DNA from: Fervidobacterium pennivorans DSM 9078
GTDB taxonomy: Bacteria; Thermotogota; Thermotogae; Thermotogales; Fervidobacteriaceae
DNA: 64,000 nucleotides
Assembly (NCBI RefSeq): GCF_000235405.2
Contig: NC_017095.1
Coordinates: forward strand, 893,501-957,500
Reading direction: 5' to 3'
Part shown: positions 9,203-18,165 of the stretch, piece after piece
Numbering within the stretch: the stretch's first letter is position 1
Layout: each line of letters opens with the position of its first letter
Program-made: the position numbers and the translations under genes
The notes under the pieces: generated by a model
What the model saw: the letters and a program-made list of their open reading frames with translations, nothing else
The model's database searches: none
What the model was told of the DNA's origin: nothing

Positions 9203-11047
9203 CTATCTTTCAACGAACCTAAATTCGAATGGTTTCAAAACATGTAAGCTTCCATCAATATACAACTTGTTCTCAGTTGGTAATGTGTTCAGAACACCTG
9301 TTAGTTCTCTACTATCTCGTTCTACATTCACCAACTCGTATCCTTTACCTAAGACCCTGGGTCTCAGATTTTCTGACAGTAATAATTTCCAACCATTCTC
9401 ATCAAGGACAGAAGCTACATAATAGCGGTTGTTTTTAACTGTTACAAGCGGGGCTCCATTCTCGAAACTGCCGATGACTTTCGCATCCAAAACTTCGAGC
9501 TCATCTTTCCAGAATAAAGTTGTAACACATTGAGAAAAGAGATACCCTTTTTCTTCCTTGATTCCACCAAAATCAACTACTTCAATCCCGAATTCATCAA
9601 CAAGATGCCATGGCATTCTCTCAGTTAGCCAATTATACTTGTCCTTTATAGATGACATTGCCGTGAGATACACTGGACCTTCAAATTTTTTGATTTTCTC
9701 AATGAATTCCTCAGAAATATAAGAAGCATAAGGAACTATCAATACATTGTACCCTTCAACCTCATCTTCATTAAACACGAACTCTGCATTGTATCCAAGG
9801 TTCTTAACAGCTTTGTAAATATCTACAATTGCATCCCAATACTTAAAGTTTCGATTCAGATGGTTTATTCTGTGAATCCACTCATTTTCGTAGTCAAAGT
9901 AAATAGCAACCTCGGGTTTTGGAGTAATGACCCCCGGTGTTTGATTTTTCACTTTTGAATAAGCTTCCAACCGTTTTGTCGGTCTTCCATAGTAGTCCAA
10001 TAACCCGGCATGGTATTGTTCAGCCCCGAACCGAATCTGGTCGAAACGAAACGGCATCACACCCATTGCCCCATTTAAATACGCCTGTTTAGTCCACATT
10101 GCAAGATACTCGGGTTCGTAATTCTCGTTAACTTGCCTCCAATTCACCCTTGCCGGTTGTTGTTCGATAACCAAAAATGGTTGGTGTTTCAAAGACCTCA
10201 TTAAAGAATGATTTGCTGACTGTCTTAGTGGGTCGTATTCTTCTGTTGCTATATAATTATCCCAAGAAACGAAATCAACGTATCTTGCCATTCTTCGATA
10301 GTCCAAATCCATGAAATCTACCATAAAGTTGTGAGTTATAGGCTTCGAGGAATACTTTCTGATTATTTCAACCTGACTTTTTAAGAAACGGATGAAGCTG
10401 TCAGACATAAATCTATAGATGTCGAGCATCTGGTGGGGATTCTCAAATGTTGGGGTGTTTATTGGAAAGACAATCTCATCCCAGCTGTTGTATGTTTGAC
10501 TCCAGAACACCGTTCCCCAGTGTTTATTCAAATTCTCTATAGTCCCATACTTTTCTTTTAGCCATTCGCGAAACGCAACAAGGTCTTCGTTGGTGAAGCT
10601 GTACGTCGTGCCATGACATCCGAATTCGTTATCAATTTGCCATACATCAATTGCATCACCATATCTGGATGCATATTGCTCAACAATTCGTAAGGCGTAT
10701 TCAAGATATGCTTTCGAGTTCGGGGAGTAATGCCTTCGACTTCCGAAACCCCTAACTCTACCATTCCAGTCAACTGGGAGGATTTCTGGATATTTACTCA
10801 CAAGCCAAGCGGGAGGAGTCGCAGTCGGCGTTCCCAAGATTATCTTGATACCATTTTCAGAGAGTAGTTCTATCGCTTCGTCAAGTAAAGAAAAATCGAA
10901 CTCGCCATTCCTTGGTTCTACAACACTCCACATAAATTCACCTATCCTAACCCACTCAATGCCGTAAACCTTCATCAAATCCACGTGCTTTTTCCAAAAC
11001 GACCTGTCCCAATGTTCTGGGTAGTAGTCCGCACCATAAATGTCCAT
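9203..11047 (-). CDS. Beta-galactosidase, GH42
   Basis: A 614-residue GH42 enzyme hydrolysing beta-galactosides. It starts MDIYGADYYPEHW, carries the acid/base motif VWQIDNEFGCH near residue 140 and the nucleophile motif LVIEQQPARVNW near residue 295. The C-terminal part matches the trimerisation and beta-sandwich domains, somewhat shorter than the commonest GH42 lengths of about 650-690. There is no signal peptide. GGAGG precedes the ATG at 11047. It is the first gene of the operon and feeds galactose to galK and galT. Confidence 0.92.
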   Translation of the reverse strand: MDIYGADYYPEHWDRSFWKKHVDLMKVYGIEWVRIGEFMWSVVEPRNGEFDFSLLDEAIELLSENGIKIILGTPTATPPAWLVSKYPEILPVDWNGRVRGFGSRRHYSPNSKAYLEYALRIVEQYASRYGDAIDVWQIDNEFGCHGTTYSFTNEDLVAFREWLKEKYGTIENLNKHWGTVFWSQTYNSWDEIVFPINTPTFENPHQMLDIYRFMSDSFIRFLKSQVEIIRKYSSKPITHNFMVDFMDLDYRRMARYVDFVSWDNYIATEEYDPLRQSANHSLMRSLKHQPFLVIEQQPARVNWRQVNENYEPEYLAMWTKQAYLNGAMGVMPFRFDQIRFGAEQYHAGLLDYYGRPTKRLEAYSKVKNQTPGVITPKPEVAIYFDYENEWIHRINHLNRNFKYWDAIVDIYKAVKNLGYNAEFVFNEDEVEGYNVLIVPYASYISEEFIEKIKKFEGPVYLTAMSSIKDKYNWLTERMPWHLVDEFGIEVVDFGGIKEEKGYLFSQCVTTLFWKDELEVLDAKVIGSFENGAPLVTVKNNRYYVASVLDENGWKLLLSENLRPRVLGKGYELVNVERDSRELTGVLNTLPTENKLYIDGSLHVLKPFEFRFVER

Positions 11048-11145
11048 GTGTAAAACCTCCTTGAAATTTATGTTATTTGCACATTCGCTAATGCTTTTCC
11101 AAAAAAATCTATACCCCTTTCCAATTTCAACGTTTTATTACTTAT

Positions 11146-11161
11146 TCGGTAACGTTACCGA
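11146..11161. promoter_or_regulatory. Perfect 16-bp palindrome, candidate LacI-family operator
   Basis: TCGGTAACGTTACCGA reads the same on both strands. The length, symmetry and central CG match typical LacI-family operators. It lies 99 bases upstream of the beta-galactosidase start, in the divergent intergenic region, and the operon encodes a LacI-type regulator. Confidence 0.7.
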
Positions 11162-11288
11162 CATCCCCAATGCTATTTAATCAAATATTTTTGAGATTTC
11201 AAAGCATCAATATCGACAAATTTTGTTGATTAACAGAATCTATTTGCCGTATACATACTAAATCTTCACTAATTAACGAAATACTTGT

Positions 11289-11317
11289 TTGAAATCTTTA
11301 AAAACCAATGCTACAAT
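11289..11317 (+). promoter_or_regulatory. Sigma70-type promoter for the MFS gene
   Basis: TTGAAA at 11289-11294 and TACAAT at 11312-11317 are separated by 17 bases. Transcription would begin near 11323, which rules out a GTG there as start codon and supports the ATG at 11362. Confidence 0.7.
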
Positions 11318-11361
11318 AGTTCGTGAAACGAATTAATTCATCTTTAGGTGGGGTTATACTC

Positions 11362-12600
11362 ATGGCAAGGGTCATGAATCCGTATCGAGCTCTTAAAAAC
11401 AAACACTATCGGAATTTTTGGTCTGCCCAAAGCATTTCTTTAATTGGCACATGGATAGATACAACGCTAAGAGGCTGGGTGGCTGTTAACTTGTTTTCAG
11501 AGGACAAGGCCGCAGGTTTCATAGGGCTTATAGCTTTCCTTAAAGGTTTCCCGTCGGTTTTCTTTTCACCGATCGCTGGTGTTTTGATAGACTGGTTCGG
11601 ACCCAAAACGATACTGCTTTACACCCAGCTTTTGGATGCTGCTAACGCGTTTTTCATGGCTTACCTTGTTTGGAAGGGTCTGTTAAATCCTTTCTTTCTA
11701 CTTTTCCTCAGTCTTATGATGGGTATTACGAGCGGTTTTTACCTTCCTTCTAGGAACACATTTATATCAAACATCGTTCCGAAAGACATGCTTCCAAATG
11801 CACTTGCGTTACACTCAATGATTTTTAACGTTGCAAGGATGGTAGGACCAACAATTGCGGGTTTTGTTGTAGAGTTGTATGGTTTGGAGTTTGGGTTCAT
11901 AGTCAACGCTATTTCATTTCTACCATTGATAGTTGTACTGTTATTGATTCCAGACAATCACGCTAAAATTTACGGTAATGTGAGTTTTAAAAAGTTCTTT
12001 GAAGACCTTATGGAAGGTGTCCGTTATGTATCAACAAATTCTGTATTGATTAATACATTCGTAGGGCTAACGATGTATTCTCTTTTCGGCATGCCATTTG
12101 GCATGTTGATGCAGGCTTTTGTCAAAAGTGTTGTGAAATCAGATATACTTGGTTACGGACTGATTATGGGAATGATGGGTGTAGGTGCTTTTATCGGTGC
12201 TAACATAGTAGCGTCTATTAATCCCGAACGTTTGATAAAGCTAAGAGAAGATTTTTTGTTGGTTGTAATCGGAACAAGCATTCTGATTGCTTCCATCAAA
12301 CCTGCTTTGACACCTTACGCAGCATTCTTGATAGGTGCTTGCCAGTCTTCGTTCTTTAACATCACAAATAGTAGAACGCAGTTGTTATCTCCTTCAAATA
12401 TGAAAGGTAGAACAATATCTCTGTATTCGTTTGTCAACAATGGCGGTTCACCAACTGGAACCTTTATCTTGGGAATGTTGGGCAATTTCGTAGGGATTAA
12501 AAACGTCTACATCCTCTCAGGTCTAATATTGCTCTTCTTTGCGATTTCAAGACTCTTTCTGTTAGTCAACCTTTCGAAACAGCCAAAAAATTTCCAATAA
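11362..12600 (+). CDS. MFS transporter
   Basis: A 412-residue integral membrane protein with about 12 hydrophobic segments typical of the major facilitator superfamily; the N-terminal half has GTWIDTTLRGW and SPIAGVLIDWFGPKT, the loop motif after TM2. The ATG at 11362 follows AGGTGGGG, and the promoter position excludes the earlier in-frame GTG. It is transcribed away from the galactoside operon. The substrate cannot be read from the sequence; it resembles efflux-type members, and import of a sugar is possible only by context. Confidence 0.85.
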   Translation: MARVMNPYRALKNKHYRNFWSAQSISLIGTWIDTTLRGWVAVNLFSEDKAAGFIGLIAFLKGFPSVFFSPIAGVLIDWFGPKTILLYTQLLDAANAFFMAYLVWKGLLNPFFLLFLSLMMGITSGFYLPSRNTFISNIVPKDMLPNALALHSMIFNVARMVGPTIAGFVVELYGLEFGFIVNAISFLPLIVVLLLIPDNHAKIYGNVSFKKFFEDLMEGVRYVSTNSVLINTFVGLTMYSLFGMPFGMLMQAFVKSVVKSDILGYGLIMGMMGVGAFIGANIVASINPERLIKLREDFLLVVIGTSILIASIKPALTPYAAFLIGACQSSFFNITNSRTQLLSPSNMKGRTISLYSFVNNGGSPTGTFILGMLGNFVGIKNVYILSGLILLFFAISRLFLLVNLSKQPKNFQ

Positions 12601-12659
12601 AGCCTGCTAAGGAGGATTAACCCACCATCTCTCCTTGGTACTCACCGAAACGAAAATTC

Positions 12660-12708
12660 TACAATTCATTGTATACTATTGCAGTTGAACCACAAGATGT
12701 GGTATAAT
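12660..12708 (+). promoter_or_regulatory. nrdJ promoter with two embedded dyads
   Basis: TTGCAG at 12679-12684 and TATAAT at 12703-12708 are 18 bases apart, and the -10 is extended (TGGTATAAT). Two inverted repeats are present: TACAAT-TC-ATTGTA at 12660-12673 and ACCACA-AGA-TGTGGT at 12689-12703. Their centres are about 30 bases apart, similar to paired NrdR boxes, although neither fits the NrdR consensus closely. Confidence 0.6.
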
Positions 12709-12762
12709 ATACCTCGCTAAACTAAGAAGAAATACTATGTAAATTTGGGGAGGGAAAACAGT

Positions 12763-15297
12763 ATGTCCATTGTTTATAGTACATTGAATAAGTTTATCGA
12801 CTATTGGAAAGATGTTGAACCATCAAAAAATGCCTACAAAATACTTTCTGAGCGGTATTTTTTAAAAACTCCTTCTGGTGAGTATCTTGAGACCAAGTGG
12901 GCTGATATTTGTCGTAGGGTTGCACGCGTAATTGCAACGGCGGAATTGGTGAACAATCCCGCCATGGAAAGTAAAAGTGACAGCGAGAAACTGGATGAAG
13001 TTAAATCCTGGGAAGAAACATTCTATAACTTTTTACTCTCAAGGATATTCATTCCAAACAGTCCTACTTTGTTTAACGCCGGTATGGGAGTCAGGCACGA
13101 ACTACTGTGGAAACCTATTGAACAAATGACGCTTGAAGATTACTGGGAAATATATAATTCAAGAAACCATCTCCATATGCTTTCCGCATGTTTTGTTGTT
13201 CCAGTTGAAGATAGTATAGAGGGTATATTCGATGCGGTTAAAGAATACGCACTAATTACCAAAGCTGGTGGTGGTATCGGCAGTAACTTCTCGAGGTTGA
13301 GACCCAAAGGAAGTTTTGTTGCGGGAACACATGGGCAAGCAAGTGGTCCTGTTTCATTCATGCATGTTTTCAACTCAGCAGTTGGTGTTGTCGAACAAGG
13401 CTATAGAAGACGTGGTGCTCTGATGGGAATTTTGAATATCGACCATCCAGACATCGAGGAATTTATCACTGCAAAAGAAGGTAACGATGGAGAGAAAGTA
13501 TTAAAATTCTTCAACATATCGGTTGGAATAACGATGCCCAGGGAAGAGCTGTTGAGGCTCTACATGGAAGACGGAGAAATTGAACTGAAGCACCCAAAAT
13601 GTAATACTACAAAAAAAGTAAAGGTCCGAGAGCTACTTAAGAAAATGGCTAAAAATGCTTGGAAAACAGGAGACCCAGGGTTAGCATTCCTAAGCGAGAT
13701 GAACAAATACTACGCTATGTATCCAGAAATGGTTATTGAGAGTACCAATCCATGTGGTGAAATTGGACTTGCACCATACGAAGCTTGTAACTTGGGTTCA
13801 ATCGACGTTGCGAAGTTCTATCTGGATGGTCAATTTAATTGGGAGGCATTTGGTGAGGCAACGAGACTGGCAGTTAGGTTCCTTGACAACGTTATAGATG
13901 TCAACGTCTTTCCACTGGAAAAAATAACAAGGGCAGTAAAAGATAGCAGAAGAATAGGTCTTGGTATCATGGGATTTGCAGACTTACTCTACTTATTAGA
14001 CATCCCGTATGATTCTCCAGAAGGAAGGCAATTTGCAGCGGATATGACTGCATACATGGCGATACAAGGTCATAGTGAATCTAACAGGTTGGCACAAGAA
14101 AAGGGCAACTTCCCGTTGTTTGAGAAAAGTAGATACTATCGCGAAGAAGGTTTCGCACCATTTGCAATGGGAATGAGCAAATTTGACGATGAGTTAAGAC
14201 AAGTTCTTTCTGAATCAAAGTACGGTAAGCGTAACGTTGCAGTCTTAACTATAGCCCCAACTGGTTCAATTTCAAACATCGCAGACACAAGTAGCGGATT
14301 GGAACCAAACTTCCTCCTTGCGTATGTCAGGTACATGAACAAACACGATGGTGGAAAAGAAGCGTTGTTCTACGTCAACAGAGTCCTTGAACAAAAGCTT
14401 GATAAGGAGATATTAGAAAAAATTAAAGAAAGGTTAGTAGAAAAAGGTTCTCTCAAAGATTTACCCGAAGTGCCAGAACACATTAAAAGAGTTTTCGTCA
14501 CCGCAATGGATATATCACCTATGGACCATTTGTTAATGCAGGATGCGTTCCAAAGGTATGTTGATAACAACATTTCAAAGACGATAAATATGCCAAATAG
14601 TGCTACTGAAGAAGATGTTTTGAACATATACCTCGAAGCACTGAAACTGAACATCCGTGGATTGACCATATACCGCGATGGTTCATTGCAAACGCAAGTA
14701 CTTACCTCAGCAAAGAACTTGAAAACAAAAGATGCACCAAAGGTTCAATTCTTTGTGCTTGATGAAAAGCACAAACTGAGACCTAAACCGAGGAAGGATA
14801 CGCTGAGAAGTGTCACAAGGAAGTTCAAAACCGATTCAGGCACCACATACATCACAGTTAGCTTCGATGATAACGGGGAAGCTGTTGAAATATTCTTGTC
14901 CAATGGAACTGAACTTGCGGAAGCGATTGGAAGACTTAGTTCAATTGCCTTGAGAGCGGGAGTATCAGCCGAGGAAATTCTTGAGCAATTAAGAAAGGTC
15001 AAAGGCACATATACTCCTGCTCTGGCAAAAGAAATTAAGAGCGCCATCGATGACTTTGTTGAACTTTGGGGTGAAACTCCAGCAGAAACTATCGATACAT
15101 TCGTGATAGATGGAACCGCAAAAACAGCTGAAGAAATTGAGAAATTCGTTACTGCAAACGGGTTACAATGGGCTGAAGGATATTACATCGATGCGGATGG
15201 TAACACGTATTGTCCATCGTGTCTCTCGAAAAATAGTATTATCAAACAAGAAGGATGCACAAGTTGTAGAAAATGTGGCTGGAGCAAGTGTAGCTGA
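12763..15297 (+). CDS. nrdJ: Adenosylcobalamin-dependent (class II) ribonucleotide reductase
   Basis: An 844-residue enzyme that reduces ribonucleotides to deoxyribonucleotides using adenosylcobalamin. Conserved segments in order are NSPTLFNAG, SACFVVPVEDS, AGGGIGSNFSRLRPKG, ESTNPCGEIGL with the active-site cysteine, GLGIMGFADLLY and APTGSISNIADTSSG. The C-terminal end is cysteine-rich (CPSCLSKNS, CTSCRKCGWSKC), fitting a zinc-binding tail as in thermophile NrdJ. The ATG at 12763 follows GGGGAGG; an in-frame TTG 18 bases earlier overlaps that site. A strong terminator follows. Confidence 0.95.
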   Translation: MSIVYSTLNKFIDYWKDVEPSKNAYKILSERYFLKTPSGEYLETKWADICRRVARVIATAELVNNPAMESKSDSEKLDEVKSWEETFYNFLLSRIFIPNSPTLFNAGMGVRHELLWKPIEQMTLEDYWEIYNSRNHLHMLSACFVVPVEDSIEGIFDAVKEYALITKAGGGIGSNFSRLRPKGSFVAGTHGQASGPVSFMHVFNSAVGVVEQGYRRRGALMGILNIDHPDIEEFITAKEGNDGEKVLKFFNISVGITMPREELLRLYMEDGEIELKHPKCNTTKKVKVRELLKKMAKNAWKTGDPGLAFLSEMNKYYAMYPEMVIESTNPCGEIGLAPYEACNLGSIDVAKFYLDGQFNWEAFGEATRLAVRFLDNVIDVNVFPLEKITRAVKDSRRIGLGIMGFADLLYLLDIPYDSPEGRQFAADMTAYMAIQGHSESNRLAQEKGNFPLFEKSRYYREEGFAPFAMGMSKFDDELRQVLSESKYGKRNVAVLTIAPTGSISNIADTSSGLEPNFLLAYVRYMNKHDGGKEALFYVNRVLEQKLDKEILEKIKERLVEKGSLKDLPEVPEHIKRVFVTAMDISPMDHLLMQDAFQRYVDNNISKTINMPNSATEEDVLNIYLEALKLNIRGLTIYRDGSLQTQVLTSAKNLKTKDAPKVQFFVLDEKHKLRPKPRKDTLRSVTRKFKTDSGTTYITVSFDDNGEAVEIFLSNGTELAEAIGRLSSIALRAGVSAEEILEQLRKVKGTYTPALAKEIKSAIDDFVELWGETPAETIDTFVIDGTAKTAEEIEKFVTANGLQWAEGYYIDADGNTYCPSCLSKNSIIKQEGCTSCRKCGWSKCS

Positions 15298-15318
15298 TAA
15301 CTGAACATTGGCAGCAAT

Positions 15319-15364
15319 AAAAACACCCCCGTGTGCTTATCAAAAGCATCACGGGGGTGTTTTT
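15319..15364. terminator. Bidirectional terminator between nrdJ and rex
   Basis: AAAAACACCCCCGTG pairs with CACGGGGGTGTTTTT, with a TGCTT/AAGCA inner stem. A/T tracts on both sides allow it to end both the rightward nrdJ and the leftward rex transcript. Confidence 0.9.
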
Positions 15365-15370
15365 CATTTT

Positions 15371-16015
15371 TCAGACTTGCTCTTCTTGTTGAATATTCAC
15401 AGGTGAGTTCTTTAATATCATGTATGCCAATGTTTCAAACGAGAGCGTTATATCAACATCTTCAACCGGTATATTGGTCCTTAGCTTTATTGGCGAAAAG
15501 TTCACAATTCCTTTTATACCAGACTCTTCAACCAGTTCTGCAACGTATTGAGCGGCACTTTCAGGAACAGCGATAACAGCCATTTCGATGTTAAGCTCTT
15601 TGACTTTCTGATTCAGTTCGCTGATATGGAAAACAGGTATTCCAGCTATCTTTTTACCAACTTTCTGCCTGTCGTTATCAAACATAGCAACTACATTAAA
15701 TTTATGCTTCGCAAGTCCAGGATAATTTGCAAGCGCACTACCCAGATTTCCAGCACCTATAATCGCGACGTTCCATTCTTTATTCACACCAATGATGCGC
15801 GCTATTTCCGAAATCAACTTGCTCACATTGTAACCAAGTCCACGCTTACCAAATTCACCAAAGTATGACAAATCCTTTCTAACCTGACTTGGTTTAATGT
15901 TCAACCTGTCCGCTATATCTTGCGAAGATACAAAGTTCACACCTTCTTCTTTATACCTTGCTAAACAACGATAATAGAGTCCTAACCTTCTGACCGTTGG
16001 TTTTGGTATTTTCAT
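15371..16015 (-). CDS. rex: Redox-sensing transcriptional repressor Rex (canonical copy)
   Basis: A 214-residue Rex protein. The N-terminal winged helix has SQDIADRLNIKPSQVRKDLSYFGEFGKRGLGY (in two parts), the DNA-reading element of the family. The Rossmann NADH-binding domain starts with AIIGAGNLGSALANY near residue 86. Rex binds its operator when the NADH/NAD+ ratio is low and falls off when NADH binds. The ATG at 16015 follows GGGGGAG. Two tandem insertion sequences lie 26 bases upstream, separating the gene from its probable native promoter at 18219-18247. The Rex-type dyads at 19351 and 23466 are likely targets. Confidence 0.93.
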   Translation of the reverse strand: MKIPKPTVRRLGLYYRCLARYKEEGVNFVSSQDIADRLNIKPSQVRKDLSYFGEFGKRGLGYNVSKLISEIARIIGVNKEWNVAIIGAGNLGSALANYPGLAKHKFNVVAMFDNDRQKVGKKIAGIPVFHISELNQKVKELNIEMAVIAVPESAAQYVAELVEESGIKGIVNFSPIKLRTNIPVEDVDITLSFETLAYMILKNSPVNIQQEEQV

Positions 16016-16044
16016 ACATCGCTCCCCCTACTTTAGTTTGGATA

Positions 16045-16074
16045 ATGTTAACTAAAAGTATTGAAACTTTCCAA
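16045..16074 (-). promoter_or_regulatory. Possible outward promoter at the IS left end, facing rex
   Basis: Read leftward, TTGGAA (16069-16074) and TAACAT (16045-16050) are 18 bases apart, each matching the sigma70 consensus at 4 of 6 positions. Transcription would begin close to the IS edge and give a leader of about 23 bases with a good ribosome site before rex. The same bases occur in the copy facing glmU. Confidence 0.35.
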
Positions 16075-16141
16075 AAACCGCATTATCCTTATAAAGAGGG
16101 GACACCCCCCAACCAACTCTCGACAAAGGAGGTATCCCGAT

Positions 16142-17092
16142 ATGAACAACTCAACGCTCTCTTGTCCAAAATGCGGTTCCACCAGCTTATACAAAAACGG
16201 TCATGACAAATACGGTAACCAACAATTCCTTTGCAAACTCTGCCATCATTCTTTCAAACTCTCCCATTCTCACAAACGCAAAAACTTCTCTTTCCCTTAT
16301 CCCAAATGCACTTCTTGTGGTAAATCTATGCAAATTTACAAAGTCCGTCGCTCTTTCGTTGTCTTCCGTTGTAGAGCTTGTCGTACCAAAGATAGAGTAC
16401 CTTTTAACCTCCCCGAACCAGTCACCCTTATTCCTGAGAAATTTAAATATTTCCGCTTCCCTATCTTTTTCGTCTTAAAGGCTTTTGTTTTGTATATGAA
16501 ACACAATATGTCTTATCGCTCTCTTGCTCATTCTCTTAATATCAAAGTATCTCATGTCACCATATACAAATGGGTTATTAAATTGTGTACTTTATTCTCT
16601 GTACTTTTTCCAACATTTACCATCGAAAATGTTTTCTCAGTTCATGCTGATGAAACTGTTCTTGTGTTCAAAGAACAAAAGTACTATGTTTGGCTATTAG
16701 TTGATCACGAAACTAACTTAATTCTTTGTTGGCATGTCTCAAAGTATCGTGATATGGGACAAGTCAAAGTATTGCTCGAGAAGTTCTTTGGTAATTCAAA
16801 ACCTAGAAACATTGAACTTATTACTGATGGACTTGGTGCATATGAAAGTGCAGTAAAGCTGTTGTTCAGAAATATCAATCACGTAGTGGTACCGCTCGGT
16901 AAAAACAATCAATGTGAATCTAAGTTTTCATTGTTGAAAGACTTTTTCCGACTCAAGCGAGGGCTGAAGAATACGAAGAATTTAGCAAAATACATTCAAG
17001 GCTTTTGTGTAGTGAAGAATCTTTGGAAAACACACAATGGCAATATCAATTGCATTCTTTCACACTTACACTCTTTCATCACTACAAGTTAA
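16142..17092 (+). CDS. DDE transposase with N-terminal zinc ribbon (IS copy A)
   Basis: A 316-residue transposase. An N-terminal zinc ribbon (CPKCGSTSLYKNG, FLCKLCHHSF) is followed by a second cysteine pair (CTSCGKS, CRACRTK), a helix-turn-helix-like region (SYRSLAHSLNIKVSHVTIYKW) and a DDE catalytic core with D in VHADETVLVF, D in ITDGLGAYES and E in QCESKFSLLKDFF. The ATG follows GGAGG. Full length with no stops, so this copy could supply transposase to copies B and C. Confidence 0.88.
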   Translation: MNNSTLSCPKCGSTSLYKNGHDKYGNQQFLCKLCHHSFKLSHSHKRKNFSFPYPKCTSCGKSMQIYKVRRSFVVFRCRACRTKDRVPFNLPEPVTLIPEKFKYFRFPIFFVLKAFVLYMKHNMSYRSLAHSLNIKVSHVTIYKWVIKLCTLFSVLFPTFTIENVFSVHADETVLVFKEQKYYVWLLVDHETNLILCWHVSKYRDMGQVKVLLEKFFGNSKPRNIELITDGLGAYESAVKLLFRNINHVVVPLGKNNQCESKFSLLKDFFRLKRGLKNTKNLAKYIQGFCVVKNLWKTHNGNINCILSHLHSFITTS

Positions 17093-17106
17093 CACTATCT
17101 TAGTTT

Positions 17107-18165
17107 GATAATGTTAACTAAAAGTATTGAAACTTTCCAAAAACCGCATTATCCTTATAAAGAGGGGACACCCCCCAACCAACTCTCGACAAAGGAGGTA
17201 TCCCGATATGAACAACTCAACGCTCTCTTGTCCAAAAATGCGGTTCCACCAGCTTATACAAAAACGGTCATGACAAATACGGTAACCAACAATTCCTTTG
17301 CAAACTCTGCCATCATTCTTTCAAACTCTCCCATTCTCAAAAACGCAAAAACTTCCCTTTCCCTTATCCCAAATGCACTTCTTGTGGTAAATCTATGCAA
17401 ATTTACAAAGTCCGTCGCTCTTTCGTTGTCTTCCGTTGTAGAGCTTGTCGTACCAAAGATAGAGTACCTTTTAACCTCCCCGAACCAGTCACCCTTATTC
17501 CTGAGAAATTTAAATACTTCCGCTTCCCTATCTTTTTCGTCTTAAAGGCTTTTGTTTTGTATATGAAACACAATATGTCTTATCGCTCTCTTGCTCATTC
17601 TCTTAATATCAAAGTATCTCATGTCACCATATACAAATGGGTTATTAAATTGTGTACTTTATTCTCTGTACTTTTCCAACATTTACCATCGAAAATGTTT
17701 TCTCAGTTCATGCTGATGAAACTGTTCTTGTGTTCAAAGAACAAAAGTACTATGTTTGGCTATTAGTTGATCACGAAACTAACTTAATTCTTTGTTGGCA
17801 TGTCTCAAAGTATCGTGATATGGGACAAGTCAAAGTATTGCTCGAGAAGTTCTTTGGTAATTCAAAACCTAGAAACATTGAACTTATTACTGATGGACTT
17901 GGTGCATATGAAAGTGCAGTAAAGCTGTTGTTCAGAAATATCAATCACGTAGTGGTACCGCTCGGTAAAAACAATCAATGTGAATCTAAGTTTTCATTGT
18001 TGAAAGACTTTTTCCGACTCAAGCGAGGGCTGAAGAATACGAAGAACTTAGCGAAATATATTCAAGGATTTTGTGTAGTGAAGAATCTTTGGAAAACGCA
18101 CAATGGCAATATCAATCGCATTCTTTCACAATTACACTCTTTCATCACTACAAGTTAACACTATC
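17107..18165 (+). mobile_element. Insertion sequence, copy B (1059 bp), tandem to copy A
   Basis: Near-identical direct repeat of copy A with the same ends, starting 7 bases after copy A stops; the 7 bases are TTAGTTT, all but one base of the 8-bp target duplication. The right flank is TTTAGTTT (18166-18173). The transposase frame carries two one-base indels. Confidence 0.88.
17208..18158 (+). pseudogene. Transposase of IS copy B, two compensating frameshifts
   Basis: Compared with copy A, this copy has one extra A in the run near 17234-17240 (five instead of four) and one T fewer in the run near 17671-17676 (four instead of five). The first shift changes frame after about ten residues, removing the zinc ribbon, the second cysteine pair and the HTH region from the reading frame; the second returns to the catalytic frame, so the DDE core could be read only from internal starts. 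Both changes lie in homopolymers, so recent decay, slippage or sequence error are all possible. Confidence 0.85.

Larger units (their letters stand above)
11048..11361. other. Divergent intergenic region between GH42 and MFS genes
   Basis: This AT-rich gap of about 314 bases holds the operator palindrome at 11146-11161 and a rightward promoter at 11289-11317. No convincing leftward -35/-10 pair for the galactoside operon was found. No small gene is supported. Confidence 0.6.
16041..17099 (+). mobile_element. Insertion sequence, copy A (1059 bp), intact
   Basis: The element begins GATAATGTTAACT and ends AGTTAACACTATC, imperfect terminal inverted repeats (12 of 13 match). Its single transposase gene is intact. 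TTTAGTTT at 16032-16039 matches TTTAGTTT at 18166-18173 on the far side of copy B, as expected for an 8-bp target duplication around the tandem pair; there is one extra G between the left duplicate and the element. The 8-bp duplication and the DDE protein fit the IS6/IS240-like group, though the element is longer than most IS6 members. Confidence 0.88.

Noticed and set aside
12609-12636. AAGGAG...CTCCTT dyad after the MFS gene as a terminator
   Set aside because: Six-base-pair stem with a long loop and no T run; not convincing.
12601-12762. Cobalamin riboswitch before nrdJ
   Set aside because: The leader is far too short and lacks a B12-box-like sequence.
17105-17545. 146-codon frame across the IS copy joint as a separate gene
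   Set aside because: It is the wrong-frame reading of the copy B transposase caused by the extra A; its translation has no zinc ribbon.
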